NCBI GenBank assembly: GCA_024698005.1
Contig: JAILRW010000037.1
Span: forward strand, 1 to 51,499
DNA: 51,499 nucleotides
Direction: 5' to 3'
DNA from: Sphaerochaetaceae bacterium
Lineage (GTDB): Bacteria; Spirochaetota; Spirochaetia; Sphaerochaetales; Sphaerochaetaceae
Each line of letters starts with the position of its first letter. Position 1 is the first letter of the stretch. Below the pieces are notes generated by a model. It had not been told where the DNA came from, searched no databases, and worked only from the letters and a program-made list of their open reading frames with translations. The position numbers were made by a program, and so were the translations under genes. Below are positions 31,509 to 40,119 of the stretch, piece by piece.

Positions 31509-33437
31509 TTATTTAACCTCTTCGAAATCAGCATCGTAAGCATCGTTGTTGCTGCTGCCGGTATTAGCAGAAGCACCTGCATCTGCCTGAGGACCAGCCT
31601 GAGCACCTGCCTGCTGCTTTGCCTGAGCTGCTTCGTAGACCTTCTGGCCAAGAGCCATGGAAGCCTGCTGGAGAGCTTCAGACTTGCTCTTGAGCTCCTC
31701 AGCTGTTGCATTTGTGTTTGCAAGAGCATCCTTGAGGTCCTTGAGAGCTGCTTCAGTCTGGCTCTTCTCGGCATCGGTAATCTTGTCACCGTATTCCTTG
31801 ATAGCCTTCTCTGTTGAGTATACGAGGCTCTCTGCATTGTTTCTTGCTTCGATACCCTCTCTGAGCTTCTTATCCTCAGCCTGGTGAGCTTCAGCATCCT
31901 TTACCATCTTGTCGATCTCAGCTTCTGAGAGACCAGAGGAAGTTTCGATTCTGATTTTCTGCTCCTTACCAGTTCCAAGGTCCTTTGCAGAAACATGTAC
32001 GATACCATTTGCATCGATATCGAAAGTTACTTCAATCTGAGGTACTCCTCTTGGTGCAGATGGAATGCCGACAAGGTCGAACTTACCAAGTGTTCTGTTC
32101 TGGCTTGCAAGCTCTCTTTCGCCCTGGAGTACGTGGATGGATACAGCGGTCTGTCCATCAGCTGCAGTTGAGAAGATTTGGCTCTTCTTTGTAGGGATGG
32201 TTGTATTTCTTTCGATGAGCTTTGTATTTACACCACCGAGAGTCTCGATACCAAGAGAGAGAGGAGTTACATCGAGAAGAAGAACGTCCTTTACATCACC
32301 CTTGAGAATACCACCCTGGATTGCAGCGCCAACAGCTACAACTTCATCTGGGTTTACACCCTTGTGTGGCTCCTTGTTGAAGATCTGCTTTACGAGCTCC
32401 TGAACGTATGGGATTCTTGTTGAACCACCAACAAGGATAACCTCATCGATATCAGCAGCACTTACGCCTGCATCGCGGAGAGCGTTCTGGCAAGGAACCT
32501 TTGATTTCTCAACAATTGGAGCTACCATCTGTTCAAACTTAGCTCTTGTGAGGCTCATCATCAAGTTCTTTGGACCAGTTGAATCAACTGCAATAAATGG
32601 CAGGTTGATATCAGTGGAAGTTGAAGAAGAGAGTGCAATCTTTGCGTTCTCTGCAGCTTCCTTAAGTCTCTGGAGAGCCATCTTGTCCTTGGAAAGGTCG
32701 ATGCCTGTATCACTCTTGAAGGAGTCAAGCATCCACTGGATGAGCATCTGGTCGATGTTATCACCACCAAGGTGAGTATCACCATTTGTACTCTTTACTT
32801 CGAAGACACCGTCGCCGAGCTCGAGGATGGAGATATCAAATGTACCACCACCGAAGTCATATACTGCGATAGTCTCGTCCTTTGCATTTGCATCCTTACC
32901 AAAGCCGTAAGCAAGAGCTGCTGCAGTTGGCTCGTTTACAATTCTCTTGACTTCAAGGCCTGCAATTCTACCAGCATCCTTTGTTGCCTGTCTCTGTGCA
33001 TCGTTGAAGTAAGCAGGTACTGTGATGACAGCCTCTGTGACAGCCTCACCGAGGTAATCCTCTGCAGTCTTCTTCATCTTCATGAGGACTTCAGCACTGA
33101 TCTCCTGTGGAGAAAGCTGCTTGCCACGAATATTTATCTTGATCTCGTCACCAGAACCGGATTCTACCTTGTATGGTGCGAGCTGTACGTCATCAGAAAC
33201 CTCATGGAACTTCTTACCCATGAATCTCTTTACTGAGAATACTGTGTTCTCAGGATTTGTGACCATCTGGTTCTTTGCTGGCTTACCAACAACACGGTCA
33301 CTCTCTGACTTATAACCAACTACGGAAGGTGTAGTTCTATCACCTTCAGAGTTTACAATAACCTTTGGCTCATTTCCTTCCATTACAGCTACACAGCTGT
33401 TTGTGGTACCAAGGTCAATACCAATAATCTTTCCCAT
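31509..33437 (-). CDS. dnaK: Chaperone DnaK (Hsp70)
   Basis: A 642-residue ATP-dependent chaperone. It starts [21 protein letters not shown] (phosphate loop 1), with [32 protein letters not shown] and the substrate-binding domain from about 390. The C-terminal lid ends in an Ala/Gln/Gly-rich linker and DADFEEVK, the usual EEVK-type tail. All family signatures are intact. GAGGAAA precedes the ATG. It has its own promoter at the end of grpE and is followed by dnaJ. No CIRCE element is in the upstream gap. Confidence 0.98.
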   Translation of the reverse strand: MGKIIGIDLGTTNSCVAVMEGNEPKVIVNSEGDRTTPSVVGYKSESDRVVGKPAKNQMVTNPENTVFSVKRFMGKKFHEVSDDVQLAPYKVESGSGDEIKINIRGKQLSPQEISAEVLMKMKKTAEDYLGEAVTEAVITVPAYFNDAQRQATKDAGRIAGLEVKRIVNEPTAAALAYGFGKDANAKDETIAVYDFGGGTFDISILELGDGVFEVKSTNGDTHLGGDNIDQMLIQWMLDSFKSDTGIDLSKDKMALQRLKEAAENAKIALSSSTSTDINLPFIAVDSTGPKNLMMSLTRAKFEQMVAPIVEKSKVPCQNALRDAGVSAADIDEVILVGGSTRIPYVQELVKQIFNKEPHKGVNPDEVVAVGAAIQGGILKGDVKDVLLLDVTPLSLGIETLGGVNTKLIERNTTIPTKKSQIFSTAADGQTAVSIHVLQGERELASQNRTLGKFDLVGIPSAPRGVPQIEVTFDIDANGIVHVSAKDLGTGKEQKIRIETSSGLSEAEIDKMVKDAEAHQAEDKKLREGIEARNNAESLVYSTEKAIKEYGDKITDAEKSQTEAALKDLKDALANTNATAEELKSKSEALQQASMALGQKVYEAAQAKQQAGAQAGPQADAGASANTGSSNNDAYDADFEEVK

Positions 33438-33491
33438 ATCTATTTCCTCTCTATGTTTGCAAATTTAACTATCTCTTTACGAGACATCCCT

Positions 33492-33520
33492 AATGTAATA
33501 ACGATAAAACCAAACGTCAA
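33492..33520 (-). promoter_or_regulatory. Sigma-70 type promoter of dnaK
   Basis: TTGACG, a 17-base spacer and TACATT are present on the minus strand. The -35 box overlaps the grpE stop codon. The leader would be about 48 bases. It would allow dnaK-dnaJ transcription independent of grpE. Confidence 0.5.
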
Positions 33521-34137
33521 TTCTTTGGCTTACCAACTTTAACTTTTGCTGGACGAATTACTCTTCCATTAAGTTTGTAGCCCTTCTGAAGCATCATTGT
33601 GACAGTGTCTTCCTCAAGTCCCTCGACCTCTTCCATGAGGCAAGCCTCGTGCTCATTTGGATCAAAAGGAACATTCTCTGCATCAATGACCTCAAGACCC
33701 CAATTGTTCTTGAGAACAGCAAGCATATTGTCCTCGATCATCTTTACACCATCTCTGAAGCCATCAAAATTCTTACTCTGGTCAGCTGCCTGTAGCGCTC
33801 TTGAGAAGTTGTCAATTGGATCGAGAAGATCCTTAACAAGAGAGACGTTTGCATATTTGACAGCATCTTCCTTGTCCTTGAGAAGACGCTTCTTGTAATT
33901 CTCGCTCTCTGCCTGATTTCTCAAAAGGCGATCGGAGAGTTCAGCATTCTTTGCCTTCTCTTCTTCGAGTTCCTTTCTGAGGCTTTCAGCTTCATCTACA
34001 ACCTCTTCTTCGACATTTTCCTCTTCTAAAGTCTCTGCGACTACCTCTTCCTTGATCTCTTCGTCTTTAGCATCAAATTCTTCTGTCTTCTTACCCATGA
34101 TCCTATTCTTCTTTTTCTTATTCTTATGTTTGCTCAT
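33517..34137 (-). CDS. grpE: Nucleotide exchange factor GrpE
   Basis: A 206-residue dimeric factor that releases ADP from DnaK. The N-terminus is charged and lysine-rich (KHKNKKKKNR), followed by a long coiled coil (about 45-110) and the beta-wing domain with PIDNFSRAL, NWGLEVIDAENVPFDPNEHEAC and LQKGYKLNGRVIRPAKVKVGK. The start was set at the ATG at 34137 because AAGGA lies 8 bases upstream; a longer frame opens at a TTG inside the preceding terminator. It heads the grpE-dnaK-dnaJ cluster. No hrcA precedes it, unlike in many bacteria. Confidence 0.95.
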   Translation of the reverse strand: MSKHKNKKKKNRIMGKKTEEFDAKDEEIKEEVVAETLEEENVEEEVVDEAESLRKELEEEKAKNAELSDRLLRNQAESENYKKRLLKDKEDAVKYANVSLVKDLLDPIDNFSRALQAADQSKNFDGFRDGVKMIEDNMLAVLKNNWGLEVIDAENVPFDPNEHEACLMEEVEGLEEDTVTMMLQKGYKLNGRVIRPAKVKVGKPKN

Positions 34138-34169
34138 ATGACCATCCTTTCTGTCGAGCCATATAAAAA

Positions 34170-34198
34170 CACACACCAACCAATATGGCCGATGTGTG
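34170..34198 (-). terminator. Intrinsic terminator of the der-HAD-SpiroCoCo operon
   Basis: A 13-base-pair stem (with three G-U pairs) closes on a 3-base loop and is followed on the minus strand by TTTTTATA. It lies between the SpiroCoCo gene and grpE and overlaps the predicted start of transcription for grpE. Confidence 0.75.
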
Positions 34199-34199
34199 A

Positions 34200-34228
34200 A
34201 AAATAATAAAGGTTTAATTAATGGTCAA
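34200..34228 (-). promoter_or_regulatory. Candidate promoter of grpE overlapping the upstream terminator
   Basis: TTGACC, a 17-base spacer and TATTTT are present on the minus strand. The predicted start, near 34193, lies inside the first arm of the terminator hairpin, so transcripts begun here would carry an incomplete stem and escape termination. Confidence 0.45.
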
Positions 34229-34234
34229 GGTAGC

Positions 34235-36337
34235 TCAGAGAATTGAACCATCAATATCATCAGGGAATACATCAAAACCGACGTTTCCCCTCTTTGCTTC
34301 AACCTCAGATTTGAGCTGTTCCTCGTAGGAGTTAACCTCCATTTTGAGCTTTACGAGCTTACCTTCCTCGTTGATTCTCTGCTGCTTGATAGCCTTGAAT
34401 CGATGATCTGCTTCCTCGATATCAGAAATCATCTTGTCGACTTTGGTCTGCCATTCGCGATGATCCTTCTGAAGATCAAGGAGCTCCTCCTTGGTCCTGG
34501 TTACGCTCTCATTGGTCTCTTCAAGTCTTGTCTCGGAAGCAAGCAACTTCTTCTGAAGATCCTGAAGACGGTCAACGGCATTAGCAATTGTCTCGCCAAC
34601 ACCCTGGTTGAGCCAGGAGACTGCCTCCTTGAAATCGCTCTGAGATTTTCCAAGGTTATTGATATTTTCGATTGCAGAAGCGGAGAATTTCTCGAGAACC
34701 TTGCCAATCTCACTAACCTCTTCAGAAAGAGCATCAGACAGAGCCTTTCTACAATTATTTTCAAACTCCTTCTCTGCCTTCTGGATGAGATCAAGCTGCT
34801 GACTGTGAAGATTCTTTGCCTCCTCACAAGTCTTATCGACATTGGCTCTGACATCCTCGCTCTTATTATCGAGAACTTTTATGGTCGCATCGCCGCTGTC
34901 GCCAATTCTCTTTATCATCTCATCGGTATGGGCAGAAACAGAATCTCTTGCCTTCTCGATAGATGCCTTGACGTCCTCATTGAATGAGTTGAGCTTTTCA
35001 TCTGCACTGCTCTTAAGCAGTTCTGTGTTCTTGGCAATCTCATCATTCTTGTTTTCAAGAGTCTCTATGCTGCTGTTGATCTTAGTAAAGAGTTCTTCCT
35101 TTTCAGCATTGTAGTTTTTGAGAGAAGTTTCAAAATTGTTCTTGAGCTCATCAGAATGATTGTCTATATCACTCTTTGCATATCCAAGAGAAATCTTGGC
35201 TTCATCAACAATGACATTGACAGAGTTCCTGACCTCTTCGACCTTAGCATTGGCACCTTCAACAATTTCAGTATTTCTCTCTTCGAGAGAGTTTCTCATA
35301 TCCTCAACTCTCTGCTCGTAGGACGCCTTCTCGCTGTTAAGAGATTCTTCATACTCTGCCTTGAGCTCTGTAAGCACTTTCTGAATATTGTTATGGGTCT
35401 CTTCGAGCTCAGCAACAAGCTTCTTATCAAGCTCTTCGAGAATATTCATATTCTTCTCGACATTGCTCTGATAGCTTTCTTCGCTTGCCTTGTTATCTGC
35501 TCTTCTCTGTTCGAAGTATTCGTCGAATTCCTGCTTCCAGGACTTCAAGTCTGCATTCTGAGCTTCAATGTACTTTTCAGCATCTTCAATCTTCTTGTTG
35601 ATGTTTTCTATGCCCTGATCAACAGATTCGGAGAAAAGATTCTTCTTCTCTTCAAGACTATTATCGATTTCAACAACATAGGTATCGATATCGCCTCTCT
35701 TATCATCGAGCGTGGCAAAAATAGAATTTACCTGGCCAGAGAAATCGTCTCTCTTCCTATCCAGCTCATCAGAGAAGAGTGTAAGCATCTCCTCTTCACT
35801 CTTTCTATGAGATTCTACGATTGATGTGAAATCTCTTTCGGTTCTCTCACAGAGGAGCCTGTAGCTCTCTTCTGAAGCAGCAAGATCCTTCTTGATATTC
35901 TCAGAAGATACCTCGAAGGCGTGAATTGACTGGGATATACCCTCGGCAGTGATAACGTCCTGCTTTACCTGATTTACCTTTTCCTCTGCTCTCTCAGTCT
36001 GGACACGAAGGTTTGAAAGCGCATCCTCATAGCTCTTGCAGATACCTTCCAGGCTTATAAGGTCATCGCGATGACGTTCGAGAGTCATCAGACCTTTGTT
36101 GATATCATCAATTATCTGATTGGTCTCATTCCTCTTCCTATCAATACTATCCAAGCAGTCATGGGTGGCTTCTTGAATTCTTTTGGTTGTCTGGTTAGCC
36201 TCAGAACGGAAATTGAGAAGAGTATCATTTATATTCTTCAAGGTACGACTTTTTGAATCCTCACCTCTCAGAATAAACAATATAATCATCGTTAGCACAA
36301 AAAGCGCAGCTGGAAAAATGTAAACCATAAGATTCAC
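34235..36337 (-). CDS. Membrane-anchored coiled-coil protein, SpiroCoCo family
   Basis: A 700-residue protein with one N-terminal span (about residues 4-23, MVYIFPAALFVLTMIILFIL), then almost unbroken heptad-rich coiled coil to about 660 and an acidic tail ending DVFPDDIDGSIL. Repeats rich in E, K, N and S with no Pro are visible throughout. It matches the spirochaete-specific SpiroCoCo coiled-coil proteins as I recall them; the function is unknown, and a structural or cell-shape role is a guess. The start is GTG with GGAGG 8 bases upstream. It is the last gene of der-HAD-SpiroCoCo, 12 bases after the HAD gene. Confidence 0.85.
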   Translation of the reverse strand: MNLMVYIFPAALFVLTMIILFILRGEDSKSRTLKNINDTLLNFRSEANQTTKRIQEATHDCLDSIDRKRNETNQIIDDINKGLMTLERHRDDLISLEGICKSYEDALSNLRVQTERAEEKVNQVKQDVITAEGISQSIHAFEVSSENIKKDLAASEESYRLLCERTERDFTSIVESHRKSEEEMLTLFSDELDRKRDDFSGQVNSIFATLDDKRGDIDTYVVEIDNSLEEKKNLFSESVDQGIENINKKIEDAEKYIEAQNADLKSWKQEFDEYFEQRRADNKASEESYQSNVEKNMNILEELDKKLVAELEETHNNIQKVLTELKAEYEESLNSEKASYEQRVEDMRNSLEERNTEIVEGANAKVEEVRNSVNVIVDEAKISLGYAKSDIDNHSDELKNNFETSLKNYNAEKEELFTKINSSIETLENKNDEIAKNTELLKSSADEKLNSFNEDVKASIEKARDSVSAHTDEMIKRIGDSGDATIKVLDNKSEDVRANVDKTCEEAKNLHSQQLDLIQKAEKEFENNCRKALSDALSEEVSEIGKVLEKFSASAIENINNLGKSQSDFKEAVSWLNQGVGETIANAVDRLQDLQKKLLASETRLEETNESVTRTKEELLDLQKDHREWQTKVDKMISDIEEADHRFKAIKQQRINEEGKLVKLKMEVNSYEEQLKSEVEAKRGNVGFDVFPDDIDGSIL

Positions 36338-36349
36338 AGGGCATCCCTC

Positions 36350-37042
36350 CTAAAGTACTATTTTACTGAACATGTCCCATCCTGTTAATACTATATTTGC
36401 ATCAGGATAGTCCTGTGTCTTGTTTTCTGGTACTGGCAACAGAAGAGTATGGAGGCCGGCATTCTTTGCCCCCTGCACATCCTTTCTGTAACTATCTCCA
36501 CAGTATAAAGCCTCTTCAGGTGAAACACCAATAGAAGAAAGCATCAAATCGAAAGGAACTCGATTTGGTTTGAGATATCCAGACTCCTCTGTACTTGCAA
36601 TAAAATCAAAGAGATCTGCAAGACCTAATACCTCAAGTTTATTTCCAATGGGAAAGTCAGAAAGAGCTGCAAGCTTGTACCCTTTTTTCTTGGCTTCAAT
36701 CAAGGTCGCTCTAACTTCCTTGTAAGCTCTGACATGAGCCTTTACCTCTTTCTGCCAAGGTTTAAATATGCATTTCTCATATTTCTTGATGTATTCATCA
36801 ACATTTTCAAAACCTAATACCCTAGCTTCCTTCTTTCTAAAATCGGCACAGGAAAGACCCATCTTTCCTGCAAGGCCATCTTCGGCTCTGATTACCTGCC
36901 TAGCATTGTTGTATCTCATGGAGAAGAATGGGTGACGAAGAGCTGAAAGGACAAGATAGAGATTTGTTCTCCACTTGGGATAGAGAGTTCCATCTATGTC
37001 AAAACAGAGCGCCTTGATCTTATGCTCGCTTGAGTATCCCAT
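36350..37042 (-). CDS. HAD-superfamily hydrolase
   Basis: A 230-residue phosphatase-like protein. Motif I is FDIDGTLYP (nucleophile D15, acid D17), motif II is the SDF in LAALSDFPIG, motif III is a Lys in GYLKPNRVPFD and motif IV is YCGDSYRKDVQGAKNAG. An all-helical cap lies between motifs I and II (about 25-100). It resembles phosphoglycolate phosphatase-like and pyrophosphatase-like HADs; the substrate cannot be told. Its ATG overlaps the der stop by one base (TGATG), so translation is coupled. Confidence 0.9.
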   Translation of the reverse strand: MGYSSEHKIKALCFDIDGTLYPKWRTNLYLVLSALRHPFFSMRYNNARQVIRAEDGLAGKMGLSCADFRKKEARVLGFENVDEYIKKYEKCIFKPWQKEVKAHVRAYKEVRATLIEAKKKGYKLAALSDFPIGNKLEVLGLADLFDFIASTEESGYLKPNRVPFDLMLSSIGVSPEEALYCGDSYRKDVQGAKNAGLHTLLLPVPENKTQDYPDANIVLTGWDMFSKIVL

Positions 37043-38592
37043 CAGCGAGCACCTCTTCTCTTCTGCTTTGAATTTCTAACAATCTTCTCAGCTCTCTCTC
37101 TTTCCTTTCCAGTTCTAGCCTTTCCTCCTGGCTTGCGAGCGACACCCTTCTTGATGCTTGCAGGCTTCTTTTCAGAGTTCATGACCTTTCTGATCTCGAG
37201 CTCTTCTTTTCTTGGACCATTCTCATTGAGGTTCTTGTTCCTTGCTCTTTCACGGAGATTTATCTCAATAGGAATGTAGGAAAAGCCCATCTCCTTTCTC
37301 ATGCAGTTCTTTATGTAGCTGATGTAGGTCTCAGGGAAGTCCTTGATCCTGTTCACGAACAGAAGAAAGCGTACTGGAGTTACAGATACCTGAGTTCCAT
37401 AGAGCACCTTGTAATGGCCACTAGCACCTCTTGCTGGCTGATAATTCTCTCCCCAGCTCTTAAGTGCATTATTGAGCTCTGCTGTATCAACTCTCTTATT
37501 GAGCTGTCTCCAGACTGCCCAGACAGTATCGAGCAGGTTTCCAATCTCATCACCCTCAAGTGCGCTGATAGGTACGAGAGGAGCAAAGTTGAGTACAGGG
37601 AACAGGAATCTTACTCTGTCCTTGATAGCTTCAAGCTCGTTCTGTACGCCTTTCAGAGCATCAATCTTATTGAGAACGAGAATTACACCCTTACCTCTTC
37701 TTACTATGAGCTGAGCAATCTTCTTGTCCTGTTCAGCCAGACCTTCGGTAACATCAATCATGAGAAGAACGACATCTGCATCATCGATAGTCTTTATCGC
37801 TCTGTTTACAGAGTAGTACTCGACATCATCCTCTACCTTGCTCTTTCTTCTGATTCCAGCTGTATCAAGAACAGTGTAGTCAGTACCCTTATAGGAGAAG
37901 GTTCCTCTCATTACATCTCTTGTAGTTCCTGCAATTGAACTTACAATTGAGATGTCTCTACCTGTCAAAAGATTGGTCAGGGTACTCTTACCAGTGTTAG
38001 GCTTACCAAGGATAGCAATCTTGATTGTTTCAGGCTCTTCTGGAGCTTCCTCGATCCTCTCGAGACTGAGCATTCCAAGGAGAGTATCCTCGAGCTCCTC
38101 GATACCAAGGCCATGAGCTGCAGAGATACCGACAACTCTCTGATAACCATACTGATAGAAGTTCCAGATAAGATCCTCGCGCACTACATCATCGATCTTG
38201 TTGACAACGAGAACAATCTTGTCTGTATATGGTCTGAGAGCCTTCAAAAGCAGCTGGTCCTCTGAATTAATCTCCATACAGTCCATTACAAAGATTATGA
38301 GGTCACTCATTTCAAGCAAGGACATGGATTTTTCAGTTACAGCTCCATCAAGTCCTTCCTTGTCAATTTTTACACCACCGCTGTCAACTAAAGTGACAGG
38401 ATGGTTTCCTAAGAGCCAGCGCTCTGGAATTGGGTCTCTGGTAACACCAGGAGTTGGATCCGTGATAGCCCTTCTCTTTCCAATAAGGCGGTTGAAAAGG
38501 GTTGATTTACCAACATTTGGTCTTCCAATTATGCTTATAAGAGGAAGCTGTGTATCGATATCTGCTTTATTAATTATTTCCAATTTCTGCAT
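37042..38592 (-). CDS. der: Ribosome biogenesis GTPase Der (EngA)
   Basis: A 516-residue double GTPase needed for 50S subunit maturation. Both G domains are complete: GRPNVGKST and GKPNTGKST P-loops, DSGG and DTAG switch II motifs, and NKID in each. A KH-like domain follows (about 365-450, FAPLVPISALEG then VRFLLFVNRIKDFPETYISYIKN). A basic C-terminal tail of about 60 residues (RKPGGKARTGKERERAEK) extends beyond the usual end and probably contacts rRNA. GGAG precedes the ATG. It is the first gene of an operon with a HAD phosphatase and the SpiroCoCo gene. Confidence 0.97.
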   Translation of the reverse strand: MQKLEIINKADIDTQLPLISIIGRPNVGKSTLFNRLIGKRRAITDPTPGVTRDPIPERWLLGNHPVTLVDSGGVKIDKEGLDGAVTEKSMSLLEMSDLIIFVMDCMEINSEDQLLLKALRPYTDKIVLVVNKIDDVVREDLIWNFYQYGYQRVVGISAAHGLGIEELEDTLLGMLSLERIEEAPEEPETIKIAILGKPNTGKSTLTNLLTGRDISIVSSIAGTTRDVMRGTFSYKGTDYTVLDTAGIRRKSKVEDDVEYYSVNRAIKTIDDADVVLLMIDVTEGLAEQDKKIAQLIVRRGKGVILVLNKIDALKGVQNELEAIKDRVRFLFPVLNFAPLVPISALEGDEIGNLLDTVWAVWRQLNKRVDTAELNNALKSWGENYQPARGASGHYKVLYGTQVSVTPVRFLLFVNRIKDFPETYISYIKNCMRKEMGFSYIPIEINLRERARNKNLNENGPRKEELEIRKVMNSEKKPASIKKGVARKPGGKARTGKERERAEKIVRNSKQKRRGAR

Positions 38593-38722
38593 GGAAAAAC
38601 TCCATTATTTTGCTAATCTCGCGGTAGCTTGTCATATTACTTAACATTTGGCAAGTGGCTACCACATCACGTGCCTTTCCTATTGTTTTTATTGCAATGA
38701 ATTGTATCCTATTAACCCTTTT

Positions 38723-38750
38723 GTAGTAAAGATTATGAACTCTTCACTAC
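38723..38750. repeat. Inverted repeat in the leader of the GerMN gene
   Basis: GTAGTAAAGA and TCTTCACTAC form a 10-base inverted repeat with one mismatch around an 8-base centre, 28 bases upstream of the GerMN start codon. It may be an operator or a leader hairpin. No T-run follows on the plus strand. Confidence 0.35.
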
Positions 38751-38778
38751 TCTCAATAAAATAGATTAGAATATCCCT

Positions 38779-39327
38779 ATGATCGAATACTTGGGTCCAG
38801 ATAAAGATGAAAAGAAAAAAAAGGTTTCACACAATACCCTTCTGATCTCTCTTTCACTGATTATTCTCTTTATTATCTGGACAATAGTCATGAGCGCTAT
38901 CTTCTATCCAAGACTGAAAGATGCTTATAAAGAGAGCGATATTGATGCCCTCATAGCAAAAAGAGAAGCCGCAAATGAACAGCTAGAAAGAAAGGTCAAC
39001 ATAGCACTTCTAACTAAAAATGCGATAATAATGGAAGACGTCATTACAGAAAGAAGGGGTGGGGATATATATCATGATACTATCGAGGCACTTCTGCACG
39101 ATGAGATTGAGGGTAAGATTGGAATAATTCACCCTGATACAAGGCTCATCGGAATTACTGTATCAAGAGGTATCTGCTATGTAGACTTTTCCCGAAAATT
39201 TCTAGATAGCAAGTCCTATAACGGTATAACGGCCACAGAGCTTGTAAACAGGTCTCTTTATCACTTCCCTACAATCGAAAAGGTAGTAATTCTAATTGAA
39301 GGCGAACGTATAGAAAAAAAGGAGTAG
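38779..39327 (+). CDS. GerMN-domain membrane protein
   Basis: A 182-residue protein. The N-terminal 18 residues are charged and cytoplasmic (DKDEKKKK), one span follows (about 20-44, LLISLSLIILFIIWTIVMSAIF), then a linker and a GerMN (sporulation/germination-type) domain at about 95-180, with TIEALLHDE, TRLIGITVSRGICYVDFSRKFLD and VVILIEGERI. GerMN domains occur outside spore formers in cell-wall-associated proteins, so an envelope role outside the membrane is likely. The ribosome binding site is weak. It is monocistronic, and its stop codon lies inside the terminator stem. Confidence 0.82.
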   Translation: MIEYLGPDKDEKKKKVSHNTLLISLSLIILFIIWTIVMSAIFYPRLKDAYKESDIDALIAKREAANEQLERKVNIALLTKNAIIMEDVITERRGGDIYHDTIEALLHDEIEGKIGIIHPDTRLIGITVSRGICYVDFSRKFLDSKSYNGITATELVNRSLYHFPTIEKVVILIEGERIEKKE

Positions 39328-39338
39328 CTATCTACTCC
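39321..39338. terminator. Bidirectional terminator between the GerMN gene and ymdB
   Basis: A perfect 7-base-pair stem GGAGTAG/CTACTCC with a CTAT loop serves two convergent genes. On the minus strand it is followed by TTTTTTTC, on the plus strand by TCTTTATTT. Confidence 0.85.
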
Positions 39339-39345
39339 TCTTTAT

Positions 39346-40119
39346 TTAGATTCTTTCGATCTTTATTGCTTTTCTTGTATCACAATCTATCTCAATGAGA
39401 ACACCTTTGATAACGCCATTACCTTCTGCAACTACACTCCTTACTGGAACCTGAGAAAGCTGGCGATGGATTGAAACTGAAGGATCAGACCCAATTACCA
39501 TATCCTGGACACCTGTCATCCCAATATCGGTTATATAGGCAGTTCCACCTGGCATTATTCTCTCATCCATCGTCTGTACATGTGTGTGGGTTCCAACCAC
39601 GGCGGCACAGAGACCATCGAGATAGAAAGCCAAGGACTCCTTCTCAAGACTTGACTCAGCATGCAGGTCAACAAGAGTTATGTAACCCTGTTTATAAAGC
39701 CTCTCAAGTTCCTGACGAGAGGCCTTGAAAGGATCTTCCGTGATAGGCATATCAACTCTACCCTGGACATTTACAACTGCAAATTTTATACCATTCTTTT
39801 CAAGGGTACATACACCATGCCCCGGAACAGAGGAGGTGTAATTGATAGGCCTCAATAGATCCTTCTGGCTATCGAGAAGAGGAAAGATTTCCTGCTTCTG
39901 CCAGATATGGTTTCCTGAGGTTATAACATCAATGCCCATCTGCTTGAAGGTGTAATAGTCTTCACATTCGATCCCAAAGCCCTGAGCTGCATTCTCGCCA
40001 TTTGCGACTACGAGATCTGCACCAGTTATCTTTGTAAGTGAAGAGAGCCCTACAAAAAGGGCTCTCTTTCCGGGATCTCCCGAGACATCCCCAAGCATCA
40101 ATACTTTTATGCTCTTCAC
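39346..40119 (-). CDS. ymdB: YmdB-family metallophosphoesterase
   Basis: A 257-residue phosphodiesterase (TIGR00282 type). The metal-binding residues are in order: D11 (MLGDVSGDPG), E42 and N43 (VANGENAAQG), N70 and H71 (TSGNHIWQ), the LVDLHAESSLEK His and GTHTHVQT. In Bacillus, YmdB hydrolyses 2',3'-cAMP and is encoded next to rny, influencing RNA turnover, biofilm and motility decisions. The same pairing is found here, with the start overlapping the rny stop by one base, so the two are translationally coupled. Confidence 0.94.
   Translation of the reverse strand: MKSIKVLMLGDVSGDPGKRALFVGLSSLTKITGADLVVANGENAAQGFGIECEDYYTFKQMGIDVITSGNHIWQKQEIFPLLDSQKDLLRPINYTSSVPGHGVCTLEKNGIKFAVVNVQGRVDMPITEDPFKASRQELERLYKQGYITLVDLHAESSLEKESLAFYLDGLCAAVVGTHTHVQTMDERIMPGGTAYITDIGMTGVQDMVIGSDPSVSIHRQLSQVPVRSVVAEGNGVIKGVLIEIDCDTRKAIKIERI

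Noticed and set aside
33438-34235. CIRCE element or hrcA for the grpE-dnaK-dnaJ cluster
   Set aside because: No TTAGCACTC-N9-GAGTGCTAA-like repeat is visible in the gaps and no HrcA-like frame is adjacent.
38640-38700. TTGGCA-like stretch as a second sigma-54 promoter
   Set aside because: It lacks the TTGC -12 element at the needed spacing on either strand.
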